Assembly (NCBI GenBank): GCA_004124475.1
Contig: SCKK01000003.1
Coordinates: 58,540 to 122,539, forward strand
From: Fidelibacterota bacterium
GTDB lineage: Bacteria > Fidelibacterota > Marinisomatia > Marinisomatales > SCKK01
Reading direction: 5' to 3'
DNA: 64,000 bases
The notes below the pieces were generated by a model. The model had not been told where the DNA came from, did no database searches, and saw only the letters and a program-made list of their open reading frames with translations. Made by a program: the position numbers and the translations under genes. Below are positions 7,246-15,724 of this stretch, one piece after another. How positions within the stretch are numbered: position 1 is the first letter of the stretch; each line of letters starts with the position of its first letter.

Positions 7246-10191
7246 TTAAATTTCCTCCGAATAATTCTCAAACAACACTCTCTTCACATAGTCATTCCGT
7301 TTTGGTTCTGTCAGTTTCTTGTAAAACTCCAAACTGTCATCCACTAATCCTTGAAGGATGTCATCAAATGTTTTGTTGAAAAAAAATCTTTTATTGGATT
7401 CTGTATTATCACTGGTACTAACTTTTCGTAGTTCTTCATTCTCCTTTAATCCAATACGAATCTTATCAATATTCACTTTGTCATCTTCCGTTAAATCACT
7501 CCCAAAGTTTTCATTCAGAACTTGAACGATATGAGATAGAAAATCCAACGGGTCTTCAGAAATACCACCTACTTCTGTTGACATTGGTTCTAACTCACCA
7601 TATTCCCCTTCCAACTTAATTTTGGTTGTGTATTTCTTCTCAATTCTGAAATACTCCAAATCCACATAGGAGAAAACATCGGTAAGTCTTTCTCTCGGTC
7701 TCTTTGGAAGTTTTTTATTTAAGAACCGAAGGAAGATATACAGTTTTTCAAGGTTTATATCTTTGAAAGTGATGATTTGGGAAATATATCCATATAGTCT
7801 AACAAAACTCTGAATTTGATGGCGAAATTCTTCTCTTTCTTCTTCATCCAAAATCTTCCAATCTTCTACCACATAGTCCAAAATGGGTTGTAGTTCTTCA
7901 CCGGGAACTCTGTCATCATAAAACTTCTCTACCAACTCATATACAGTTTCATCTCTGAATAAATTATATTTCTTTATTTCTTGTTCGATGGTATAGAGTT
8001 TATTGGGGTCGGTTTCTTCTACGAGTATTGTTCCCTGATAGTAGGGTTGGAATGAATCCTGTATGATTTTGGGTTTATTCACAAAATCCAAAACAAAAGT
8101 ATCTGTTTTACCAATCATTGAACGATTCAGTCTTGAAAGAGTCTGAACACATTGTAATCCTTGTAACCTTTTATCCACATACATTGTATGAAGTAAAGGT
8201 TCATCAAAGCCAGTCTGAAACTTGTTACAAACTATAAGGATTTTATATTGTGGGTCTTTGAAGTTTTCTTGGGTAAGTCTATCGGGGAAACCGTTCATTG
8301 AAGACTCTGTATATTCCTTGTGAGTATCTTTGTCATACACCGTTCCACTAAATCCAACCAGGACTTTTAATGGTAATCCCATTTCTTTCAACTGTCGGTC
8401 AAATTCAAGTTTGAATTTCACACAATGAAGTCTTGAACGAGTCACCACAATACCCCGACTCTTACCACCCATCTTTTTGGAAGTATTATTGACGAAATGT
8501 TCTAAGATGATTTTTGATTTCTCTGTAATAGTGTGGGGTTGAATATCCACCCAACTCACCAACATTTTTTTTACCCGACTTGAAGGTAACTCTTTATCTT
8601 CCTCAATCTTTTTATTCAACTTAAAATACCGTTCATAGGTTGTGTAATTCCGAAGAACATCAAGGGTGAATCCTTCATAGATACTTTGTTCCATTGAATA
8701 GGTGTCAAATGATTCAAACTGACCATATTTATTTTTCCGCCCAAAGATTTCCAATGTCTTATTCTTCGGTGTTCCACTAAAACCGAAATAGGAGATGTGG
8801 GGTTGTCTCCCCCTTGAAATTATTTCATTTAAAATCAGTTTATCCACTTCGGTAAGGTCATCCCAATCCTCACCTTCCTGGTATTCATCTAATACAGATT
8901 TAGACAAACTCATTTTTAAGTGTTTGGATGTTTCCCCACTTTGAGATGAATGGACTTCATCAATGATGACACCGAACTTCTTACTTTTCAGTTTTGAAAT
9001 TTCCTCTGATATAAAAGGAAACTTCTGAATGGTGGTAATGATGATAGATTTCCCCAATTCAAGGTATTCTTTCAACTGTTGGGAATTGATATCCACAGGA
9101 TTTACCACACCTTTGGTTTGTTCTAACTGTTTAACTGTATTCCGTATTTGTTTGTCTAAAACCCTCCTATCTGTAACTACAATCACGGAATCAAACATAC
9201 CTTCGGTGTCTGTGGGTGTTCTGTAAAGAGAAGTCAATAAATGAGATAACCAACCGATAGATAATGATTTCCCACTTCCAGTAGCGTGTTGAATCAGATA
9301 GTTATGTCCGACCCCTTCTTCAATCACCGACTTTTTGAGTTTTCTTGTGACATTGAGTTGGTGGAATCTTGGAAAGATGAGAAGTTCCTTTTTCTTATCA
9401 ATAATCTTCCCAACCTTTGAATCATATACCTTCTCTTTTTCTTCTCGGATATGAACAAAGTTCTCTATCAAATCCAACATACTGTTGGGTTGAAGAATAT
9501 CCTCCCACAGATAGTGAGTTTTATGTCCATTAGGATTGACAGGATTCTCAATGTCTTTGTTGTAAGGAAGAAACCGTGTCTTACCACCCATCAAACGTGT
9601 GGTCATTGAAACCTTCTCATTCCCCACAGAGAAATAGACAAGATTCCGTTTGAATCTGAACAACGGTTCTTTGGGGTCACGGTCATTTTTCCATTGTCTT
9701 TCACCGTCAAATTGGTTCTGTCCCGTGAGTGTGTTTTTCAGTTCCATCATCACGATTGGGATTCCATTGATGAAAATCCCCATATCAATGGAGTTCTCAT
9801 TTCTCAATGAGTATTTCAGTTGCCGGATGACGGTAAAACGGTTCTGTTTGTATAAATCTTTATGTTCGGGATTCAACCCACTCTTGGGTTGGAAATAGAC
9901 TAACTTGAAATCACAACCTCTGTCTTTGACACCCTTCCGTAAGACATCAATGACACCTCTGTTTTCAATTTGAGAGGACACTCGTTTTATCAGTTTGTTT
10001 TCTGTTTCAGAACCATATTGGTGTTCAAGTTTTTCAAAGGTTTTAGGTTGGGTTTTTTGAATAAATCCAATCAGTTGAGTGGGAATAAGACAGAGTGTTT
10101 TATCATATATGGATGGGTCTGATGAAGTATAACCACTACTTACAAGATATTCTTCAATATGTTCTTCAAAGTCTTGTTCTGTGTAGTTCAT
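7246..10191 (-). CDS. hsdR: Type I restriction enzyme R subunit (HsdR)
   Basis: 981 aa, normal length for HsdR. N-terminal PD-(D/E)xK nuclease region with GIPIVMMELKN (about 145-155), then superfamily-2 translocase motifs: ATGSGKS (about 302-308), IIDEVHSSQSG (DEVH), YFGFSGTP and the late SRLNR. Together with HsdM and HsdS it would cleave DNA lacking the host methylation after ATP-driven translocation. It is last in the minus-strand order M-Fic-S-tnpA-R and is separated from hsdS by about 1 kb of transposase and REP-like repeats, so its transcription may be partly independent. It looks intact. Confidence 0.93.
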   Translation of the reverse strand: MNYTEQDFEEHIEEYLVSSGYTSSDPSIYDKTLCLIPTQLIGFIQKTQPKTFEKLEHQYGSETENKLIKRVSSQIENRGVIDVLRKGVKDRGCDFKLVYFQPKSGLNPEHKDLYKQNRFTVIRQLKYSLRNENSIDMGIFINGIPIVMMELKNTLTGQNQFDGERQWKNDRDPKEPLFRFKRNLVYFSVGNEKVSMTTRLMGGKTRFLPYNKDIENPVNPNGHKTHYLWEDILQPNSMLDLIENFVHIREEKEKVYDSKVGKIIDKKKELLIFPRFHQLNVTRKLKKSVIEEGVGHNYLIQHATGSGKSLSIGWLSHLLTSLYRTPTDTEGMFDSVIVVTDRRVLDKQIRNTVKQLEQTKGVVNPVDINSQQLKEYLELGKSIIITTIQKFPFISEEISKLKSKKFGVIIDEVHSSQSGETSKHLKMSLSKSVLDEYQEGEDWDDLTEVDKLILNEIISRGRQPHISYFGFSGTPKNKTLEIFGRKNKYGQFESFDTYSMEQSIYEGFTLDVLRNYTTYERYFKLNKKIEEDKELPSSRVKKMLVSWVDIQPHTITEKSKIILEHFVNNTSKKMGGKSRGIVVTRSRLHCVKFKLEFDRQLKEMGLPLKVLVGFSGTVYDKDTHKEYTESSMNGFPDRLTQENFKDPQYKILIVCNKFQTGFDEPLLHTMYVDKRLQGLQCVQTLSRLNRSMIGKTDTFVLDFVNKPKIIQDSFQPYYQGTILVEETDPNKLYTIEQEIKKYNLFRDETVYELVEKFYDDRVPGEELQPILDYVVEDWKILDEEEREEFRHQIQSFVRLYGYISQIITFKDINLEKLYIFLRFLNKKLPKRPRERLTDVFSYVDLEYFRIEKKYTTKIKLEGEYGELEPMSTEVGGISEDPLDFLSHIVQVLNENFGSDLTEDDKVNIDKIRIGLKENEELRKVSTSDNTESNKRFFFNKTFDDILQGLVDDSLEFYKKLTEPKRNDYVKRVLFENYSEEI

Positions 10192-10216
10192 TTGTTTTAA
10201 TCTTTTACTTTGTATA

Positions 10217-10501
10217 AACCGTTAAAACGGTTCTACTCTTGGTTATCCTTTCTTGCTCCCACGATTGAAATCATGGGTTGCTTATTATTGTTTATCATTC
10301 TGTCCTCAATTGCTATTGTGGGTTGCTTTAGGTTATCCTTTTCGATGATCGGCGGATTTAATACCACTTTTATTTGAATCAAATCACATAGCCACCCTAC
10401 CTTGTCTAATTCTTTACTAAAACCCATTTCATTACCATGTAACCCACAAATTTATTCGTGGGTGAAACAATAAAATCTAATTCAAACCGATTCATCGGTT
10501 T
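10217..10501. repeat. REP-like palindrome block, 3' side of the IS200-like transposase
   Basis: Ordered palindromes on the plus strand: AACCGTTAAAACGGTT (10217-10232), CCCACGATTGAAATCATGGG (10258-10277), a decayed relative CCTCAATTGCTATTGTGGG (10304-10322), ACCCACAAATTTATTCGTGGGT (10442-10463) and AACCGATTCATCGGTTT (10485-10501). The last overlaps the end of the transposase gene and supplies its final codons and stop. The same order recurs at 10955-11198. A 64-codon frame on the minus strand at 10427-10233 reads through the palindromes and is probably spurious. Confidence 0.8.
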
Positions 10502-10938
10502 ATCTCCAGATTATGCAACTTCAAGAATTGTTCATATTCCTCTTTGAAGGTCATTTTACGATGATGCTTTTCTTGTGTTCGGATGTATCGTTCGACTTTT
10601 CCCACATCAGACTCACTAACAGAAAACGCTCCATAGCTCCCGACGAGTCGGGACCAACTGAATTTTGATTTTACTATATCTTCTTGATTGATCCAATGAG
10701 ACGTTTCCCCTTTGATAGATTTCATTACTTGAGCTATTGAGACTTCTCTTGAAAGTAAAAACAACAGATGCACATGGTCACTTGTCCCATTGATGATTCG
10801 AACGATACAATCCATTTCTTCCAATTTCTCTTGTAAATGGTTATGTACATTTTTACGGATAGCATTAACAAGCAATGGTCTCCGATCTTTAGTCCCAAAG
10901 ATGCCGTGTATCCATAATTTTGTTAGTGAATGACTCAT
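10492..10938 (-). CDS. tnpA: IS200/IS605-type Y1 transposase, RAYT-like (TnpA)
   Basis: 148 aa. HUH motif in SDHVHLLF, and a candidate catalytic tyrosine followed by a Gln-bearing helix (VERYIRTQEKHH). The N-terminal strand KLWIHGIFGTKDRRPLL is typical of COG1943 (REP-associated/IS200 transposases). Y1 transposases move single-stranded DNA by recognising hairpins. The two sets of palindromes around it are plausible substrates, and its last residues (INR) and stop are encoded by one of them. It interrupts the hsdS-hsdR pair without breaking either gene. No tnpB is present. It appears intact. Confidence 0.85.
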   Translation of the reverse strand: MSHSLTKLWIHGIFGTKDRRPLLVNAIRKNVHNHLQEKLEEMDCIVRIINGTSDHVHLLFLLSREVSIAQVMKSIKGETSHWINQEDIVKSKFSWSRLVGSYGAFSVSESDVGKVERYIRTQEKHHRKMTFKEEYEQFLKLHNLEINR

Positions 10939-10954
10939 GACTTTCCTTTTTATA

Positions 10955-11198
10955 AACCGTTTAAACGGTTTCCATTTTTGTTGTTATTCATGATTCTTGA
11001 TCCCACGATTGAAATCGTGGGTTGCTCTCTTTTTCATCAATCCTTTTAACACCGTTTGAAATCGTGGGTTGCTTCGTATGGTTCACATTCATCTTGATTG
11101 TGTCTCTCCCCTAACCAAGCCGGTTGAGTTGCATGGTAACCCACAACTTCAGTTGTGGGTGATACGATTACTTTGAATCCGAACCGATTAATCGGTTT
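10955..11198. repeat. REP-like palindrome block, 5' side of the transposase
   Basis: AACCGTTTAAACGGTT (10955-10970), CCCACGATTGAAATCGTGGG (11002-11021), half-site TTGAAATCGTGGGTTGC (11056-11072), ACCCACAACTTCAGTTGTGGGT (11139-11160) and AACCGATTAATCGGTTT (11182-11198). Order and spacing repeat those at 10217-10501, so tnpA is bracketed by two copies of one multi-palindrome unit. Confidence 0.8.
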
Positions 11199-11237
11199 AT
11201 GCTCTTGCTTTTAATCTAAGCGCACAGTCACACTATT

Positions 11238-12551
11238 TCAACTGTTCCAATCCCTCACATCAATCTTCCCTGTCACCACTTCAGAAATAAGGGATTGACG
11301 GTATTCTTTTAATAGGTCAATTCGTTGGGTTTCTTTTTCAATGGTGGAGTCAATGAACTTATTTTCACTTTTAAGTTTAATTACAATTTCATCTTGTTCA
11401 TCAATTGGTGGAAGAATAAATGGTGTGTCTTCTAAATCTGATTTAGTGTAAATAGGTAAAGTAACAAAATTTGACCACTTCAATAAGTCTTTCGTGAAAA
11501 CATTGACATAAAATAAACAAAACCAAGAGTTGAGTAATTGTTGATTTGGGATTACCGTATTTATTTGTTGATTGGTTGATAATTCTTGACCTGAAATACT
11601 ATGTTTTCCAATTGTATTACCAATACAACAAATCATTGTAGAATCTTTTGGAATCAATCGTATTTTGTTCTTCCCTTCTTCCGTTAAATGTTCTTCAGAT
11701 TCATTCACATAGTCCAATCCCTTATTCAGACTTGTAGGTTTTACCCATAAAAAACCATCTTCGGAATCAGTATAGTAAAGTTCTTCATTTGTTTTTGATG
11801 GTGTATTTCCCGTTACTATTTTAGAAAGATACTTAAACTTTGAAACAACCCAATGACTCGGAATCTCCCCAATCCATTTTACACCACTATTTTTCATCTC
11901 AACATTTGGATTGAGCCCCTTCGTTACACAATGATTGATCAGGGAGGTTCGTTTTTCTTTCAATAGTTCAATCTTCTTTTCTGTTTTTTCAATCAGTTCA
12001 TCAATCTTTTGGGTTTTGGTGTCAAGGAAGGATACGATTTGTTTTTGTTCGGAGAGAGGTGGAAATGAATGAACTATACCGTCTAATTTACTCTGTGTAA
12101 GTTTATCTCTCGTTGAACCAGTGATATATTCGTGGTAATCCACACAGTTGAAAGAATGAACAAAATACTTAGGTTCAATTCCATTATTTGGTTTCAAAAT
12201 ATGACAATGATTATTTACCCAAAACTCACCATCAACAAATAAAGAAACATCTTTGAATCTGTCAAAAAAAGGAGAACCATCTTCACCGACTAAAATATGT
12301 TTCCCATCGAAAATGAAATCATCTACATAATCAATAATCCCGTTTGAACCATAGTAAGGATAGATTTTTTCAAGGTCACCTCTGATTTCTGAACTCAATG
12401 GTATTCTTTTACCATCCATATTTGTAGAAAAATATTTTGTCTTTTTCATATTCCAATGACTCGGAATCTCCCCAATCCATTCCCCGCCTGCTTCTCTTTG
12501 TTCAGCGCGGGCAGGCACACCTGAATCTTTATATGACGGATAGGGTTTCAT
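11238..12551 (-). CDS. hsdS: Type I restriction-modification specificity subunit (HsdS)
   Basis: 437 aa with the two-TRD layout. Each half begins with the conserved WIGEIPSHW, at about residue 25 and again near the middle after NSGVKWIGEIPSHW. Each ends with an EQKQIVSFLD/DEQDEIVIKL spacer followed by a coiled helix (KTEKKIELLKEKRTSLINH; RIDLLKEYRQSLISEVVTGK). HsdS sets the target sequence for both methylation and cleavage. The N-terminal entry is odd: SGV and EWIGEIP, normally contiguous, are split by PARAEQREAGG, encoded by a GC-rich imperfect palindrome (12483-12515). The second half lacks this insert. Confidence 0.92.
   Translation of the reverse strand: MKPYPSYKDSGVPARAEQREAGGEWIGEIPSHWNMKKTKYFSTNMDGKRIPLSSEIRGDLEKIYPYYGSNGIIDYVDDFIFDGKHILVGEDGSPFFDRFKDVSLFVDGEFWVNNHCHILKPNNGIEPKYFVHSFNCVDYHEYITGSTRDKLTQSKLDGIVHSFPPLSEQKQIVSFLDTKTQKIDELIEKTEKKIELLKEKRTSLINHCVTKGLNPNVEMKNSGVKWIGEIPSHWVVSKFKYLSKIVTGNTPSKTNEELYYTDSEDGFLWVKPTSLNKGLDYVNESEEHLTEEGKNKIRLIPKDSTMICCIGNTIGKHSISGQELSTNQQINTVIPNQQLLNSWFCLFYVNVFTKDLLKWSNFVTLPIYTKSDLEDTPFILPPIDEQDEIVIKLKSENKFIDSTIEKETQRIDLLKEYRQSLISEVVTGKIDVRDWNS
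12483..12515. repeat. GC-rich palindromic insert inside hsdS
   Basis: A 33-bp segment with arms CCCGC...GCGGG encodes 11 extra residues (PARAEQREAGG) between codons that are normally adjacent. The insertion is in frame. Its word content (CCCGCCTG, GGGCAGG) resembles GC-rich repeats elsewhere in the window (27695-27728, 29388-29416, 47304-47352, 56011-56037). Confidence 0.65.
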
Positions 12552-12573
12552 TTTATATCTCTGGTTTTTGGCA

Positions 12574-12632
12574 ACCCACGATTTAAATCGTGGGTTTCAA
12601 GGATATAAACATATCGAACCGTTTTAACGGTT
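12574..12632. repeat. REP-like palindrome pair upstream of hsdS
   Basis: ACCCACGATTTAAATCGTGGGT (12574-12595) and AACCGTTTTAACGGTT (12617-12632) belong to the same two families as those around tnpA. They sit between the hsdS start and the 41-bp tandem array. Confidence 0.75.
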
Positions 12633-12700
12633 TTAGTACTCCTTTTCCCATAACGAAGGGAAAAACACCCTTTTTTACCCACACCTGTGAACCTATGAGA

Positions 12701-12884
12701 AGATTTTCCCGTTTTCTACTCATAAGAAAATTCTCAAAGGTAGATTTTCGCATTTTCTTCCCTTATCAGGATCCATAGGGGAAGATTTTCGCATTTTCTG
12801 CCCTTGAGAACAGTCTCATGGGTAAATTTTCGCATTTTCTGCCCTTGAGAACAGTCTCATGGGTAAATTTTCGCATTTTCTACT
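12701..12884. repeat. 41-bp tandem repeat array between fic and hsdS
   Basis: The core TTTTCGCATTTTCT (first copy TTTTCCCGTTTTCT) begins at 12704, 12745, 12786, 12827 and 12868, exactly 41 bp apart. The units starting at 12786 and 12827 are identical over all 41 bp. The segment between cores forms a short hairpin (CCCTTGAGA ACAG TCTCATGGG), with partly compensating changes in the other units. The last core overlaps the fic stop codon by two bases. Forty-one bp is close to four helical turns, so a phased binding array is possible. Confidence 0.85.
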
Positions 12885-13965
12885 CACGAGAAATATCCAT
12901 TTCATTTTTATCTGTTAACAGTAAAAGTAAAGGTGTATTGATATAATAATTGTTCCTATGAATTTTTATTTTCTCTAAAAACCCATTTTCAGCCAATACA
13001 TTGAGATACATGGCAGCCGTTTTTCTATAAACCCTCAAATCTCGTTCAAGAAATTCGATTTTAGTATAGGGATGTTTAAACAAATTATTGACTAAATCCT
13101 GACTATAAAATTTATATTTATTTCTGATTCGGTGTTTATAGTCCATCATAAGTCGTTTTATTTCAACAATAATATTTATGGTGTGTTGAGAGGTTTCTTT
13201 AATCCCTTTTAACATCCAAACAATCCAAGATTCCCAATCATTATCCGTTCGAACCTTTTGCAATAATTGGTAATAGTCTGTTTTATTTTCAATGATATAT
13301 TTGCTCAGATACAAAACAGGAATATCCAGTAAGCCATTTTGAATTAAATAGAGGATATTGATAATTCGTCCCGTTCTGCCATTACCATCATAAAAAGGAT
13401 GGATACTTTCAAATTGATAATGAATAATCACCATTTTAATCAATGGGTCAATCTGGTGAAATGAATTATCGTTGATATATTTTTCAAGATTACTCATCAA
13501 CTCAACAATTTCATTTGCATCTTGGGGTGGCGTGTAAATGGTTTCTCCGGCGCTGTTTTGTATTACTGTGCCAGGTATTTTTCTAAAACCTGATTTACCG
13601 GGTTCGATGATTTTTTGAATTTCTACAATATTATTATTGGTCAATAGTTGGTGCTTTTTGACCAATTCATATCCTTTTTTCAATGCTGTTGCATAATTGT
13701 TAACCTCTTTTGCAGCTAAATTCTTGAAATTCACATCCGCATTTGCACGATAGAGATCATCTTGGGTGGTTATAATATTTTCAATTGCAGAACTATCTTT
13801 TGCCTCTTGTAATCCCAGCACATTTATTAGAATTTCCTCGTTAGGTATTGTTGGGGAAATACCTTTTAATTCAGCTAATGCTCGACTTGCTCTGTTCAAT
13901 TTTTCATAGATAACAGGTGTATGAACATTAATCTCCGGTGGTATCATATTCAATGCTGAATTCAT
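12880..13965 (-). CDS. fic: Fic-domain protein (probable AMPylating/nucleotidyl transferase)
   Basis: 361 aa. The Fic motif HPFYDGNGRTGR is complete (about residues 189-200), with the catalytic His. An N-terminal autoinhibitory motif S-x3-E-N (S58...E62-N63 in SSAIENI) fits class II Fic proteins, which carry their own inhibitory helix. The C-terminal third (YTKIEFLERDLRVYRKTAAMYLNVL) looks like a winged helix, common in this group. The start overlaps the hsdM stop (ATGA), so it is translationally coupled to the methylase. Fic proteins inside type I R-M loci are known; their target here is unknown. Confidence 0.92.
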   Translation of the reverse strand: MNSALNMIPPEINVHTPVIYEKLNRASRALAELKGISPTIPNEEILINVLGLQEAKDSSAIENIITTQDDLYRANADVNFKNLAAKEVNNYATALKKGYELVKKHQLLTNNNIVEIQKIIEPGKSGFRKIPGTVIQNSAGETIYTPPQDANEIVELMSNLEKYINDNSFHQIDPLIKMVIIHYQFESIHPFYDGNGRTGRIINILYLIQNGLLDIPVLYLSKYIIENKTDYYQLLQKVRTDNDWESWIVWMLKGIKETSQHTINIIVEIKRLMMDYKHRIRNKYKFYSQDLVNNLFKHPYTKIEFLERDLRVYRKTAAMYLNVLAENGFLEKIKIHRNNYYINTPLLLLLTDKNEMDISRE

Positions 13966-15668
13966 AATATCTCCTTCATCAACCCCTCTGATTCCTCCTC
14001 CAATTTCAGTAAATCTTGCGTTATTTCTTCCAATGAACGGAGTGGTTTGTATTTGTAGAAATACTTGGTGAAGTTGATTTCATATCCAACCTTGTCTCTG
14101 TTTCTATCCATCCAACTATTTGGTAAATGGGGTTTTACTTCTCGTTCGTAATATTCCTCAATATCATCCATTAGTGGAACTCGTTCATAATCCCTTTTCT
14201 TTGAATCGGGTTTTAGATTTCCCTTCTTATCCGTAACCATCTCACCGTTTTCCATCAATGGTTGTTCTATTGTTACTTTGGTATAACCGAAAAACTCATT
14301 AGGATAAATCTTACTGGTTTCATTCTCCTCGAAGTTAAGATAGTGTTCTAATAGTTTGTTTCGGTTTTCCTCTGTTATTTCTTTCCGTTTATTCCCCAAC
14401 GATTTCTTCATCTGTTTGAAGAAGGAAGAACCATTTATGAGTTGAACTTTCCCTCTCCGTCTGTCAGACTTCTTGTTATTCACAATCCATACATAGGTTG
14501 AAATACCCGTATTAAAGAACAGTTGATCAGGAAGGGATACAATACACTCCAACCAATCATTTTCAATTATCCATTTACGTATTTCAGATTCTCCACTTCC
14601 GGCATCTCCGGTGAATAATGGCGAACCGTTAAACACAATTCCAATCCTACTTCCTTTTGATTCCGTCTTGGAAATCATATGTTGAAGAAACAGTAATGAA
14701 CCGTCTGATACTCGTGGCGTTCCTACCGTGAATCTTCCGTAGGAATTCTGTTTTTCGTTTTCTATAAACTCTTTTTCGGATTTCCAACTCACACCAAACG
14801 GTGGATTGGTAATCATATAGTCAAATCTCTGTCCTTGAAAACTGTCCTCTGATAGAGATGAACCCAAACGGATGTTGTCGGGGTCTTCATCTGTAATCAA
14901 CATATCCGATTTACAGATGGAATAAGTTTGTGGATTCAATTCTTGTCCCAATAGACGGAGTTTTACCTTATCGTTAATATTCTGATGGATATATTCTTTA
15001 CCAATAGTCAACATTCCACCCGTTCCACAACAAGGGTCAAAGATACTTCTAACCTTCCCTTCACCTTGTAAATCATCCTTATCCTCTGAAAAGACCAGGG
15101 AAACCAAGAGACGAACCACATCACGAGGTGTATAGTGTTCCCCACTTGTTTCATTGGACATTTCAGAGAACTTCCGTAACAGTTCCTCAAAGATGAGACC
15201 CATATCACGGTTGGAAATCTTATCAGGGTGTAAATCAATCTCCGTGAGTTTATCTATGAGAATAAACAGACGGTTATTCTTGTTCAGTTTCTCAACAGGT
15301 TTCTCCAATTGAAAATTCTCAATAATCTCAACAACATTGTCACTGAATCCACCCAGGTAATTCTGAAAGTTCATATAGATATTCTGTGGGTCGGATTTCA
15401 GTCGGTTCAAATCATACTTGGAATGATTGAAGAAGGGGGTGTTGATTCGGTTTTTGATGATTGGGGTGGGGTCATCTACTTTGGTTCTGTATTCTTCGTA
15501 GATGTTGAACACGTCGTCTTTGTGGGGTTCTAAAACACAATCCAACCTTCGTAGAACAGTAAATGGTAGAATGACATCACCGTATTCGTGCTGTTTGAAT
15601 AACCCCCGAAGGACATCATCACAAACATTCCAGATGAAAGATGATATTTGATTGTAGTTATTTGACAT
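13962..15668 (-). CDS. hsdM: Type I DNA methyltransferase subunit (HsdM)
   Basis: 568 aa from ATG 15668 (MSNNYNQISSFIWN). An upstream ATG at 15707 would add 13 residues (MTGLYLQGNTIKH) unlike the family. SAM-binding motif I DPCCGTGGM lies at about 211-219 and catalytic NPPFGVSW at about 285-292, the N-6 adenine pattern. N-terminal HsdM_N helical domain with VLRRLDCVL. It protects host DNA and forms the core of the restriction complex. It is followed directly, with a 4-base overlap, by fic. Confidence 0.93.
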   Translation of the reverse strand: MSNNYNQISSFIWNVCDDVLRGLFKQHEYGDVILPFTVLRRLDCVLEPHKDDVFNIYEEYRTKVDDPTPIIKNRINTPFFNHSKYDLNRLKSDPQNIYMNFQNYLGGFSDNVVEIIENFQLEKPVEKLNKNNRLFILIDKLTEIDLHPDKISNRDMGLIFEELLRKFSEMSNETSGEHYTPRDVVRLLVSLVFSEDKDDLQGEGKVRSIFDPCCGTGGMLTIGKEYIHQNINDKVKLRLLGQELNPQTYSICKSDMLITDEDPDNIRLGSSLSEDSFQGQRFDYMITNPPFGVSWKSEKEFIENEKQNSYGRFTVGTPRVSDGSLLFLQHMISKTESKGSRIGIVFNGSPLFTGDAGSGESEIRKWIIENDWLECIVSLPDQLFFNTGISTYVWIVNNKKSDRRRGKVQLINGSSFFKQMKKSLGNKRKEITEENRNKLLEHYLNFEENETSKIYPNEFFGYTKVTIEQPLMENGEMVTDKKGNLKPDSKKRDYERVPLMDDIEEYYEREVKPHLPNSWMDRNRDKVGYEINFTKYFYKYKPLRSLEEITQDLLKLEEESEGLMKEIL

Positions 15669-15724
15669 GTGTTTAATCGTGTTTCCCTGTAAATACAAAC
15701 CGGTCAATGACCAACTAATTTTTG

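Noticed and set aside
10233..10427. 64-codon minus-strand frame between tnpA and hsdR.
   Set aside because: Its C-terminal half is a translation of the REP-like palindromes (KQPTIAIE/KQPMISIV), and no domain is recognisable.
12701..12884. Possible CRISPR array (regular 41-bp spacing with a conserved core).
   Set aside because: The conserved core is only about 14 bp, two of the intervening segments are identical to each other, and the segments form hairpins; no cas genes are present. It is a tandem repeat.
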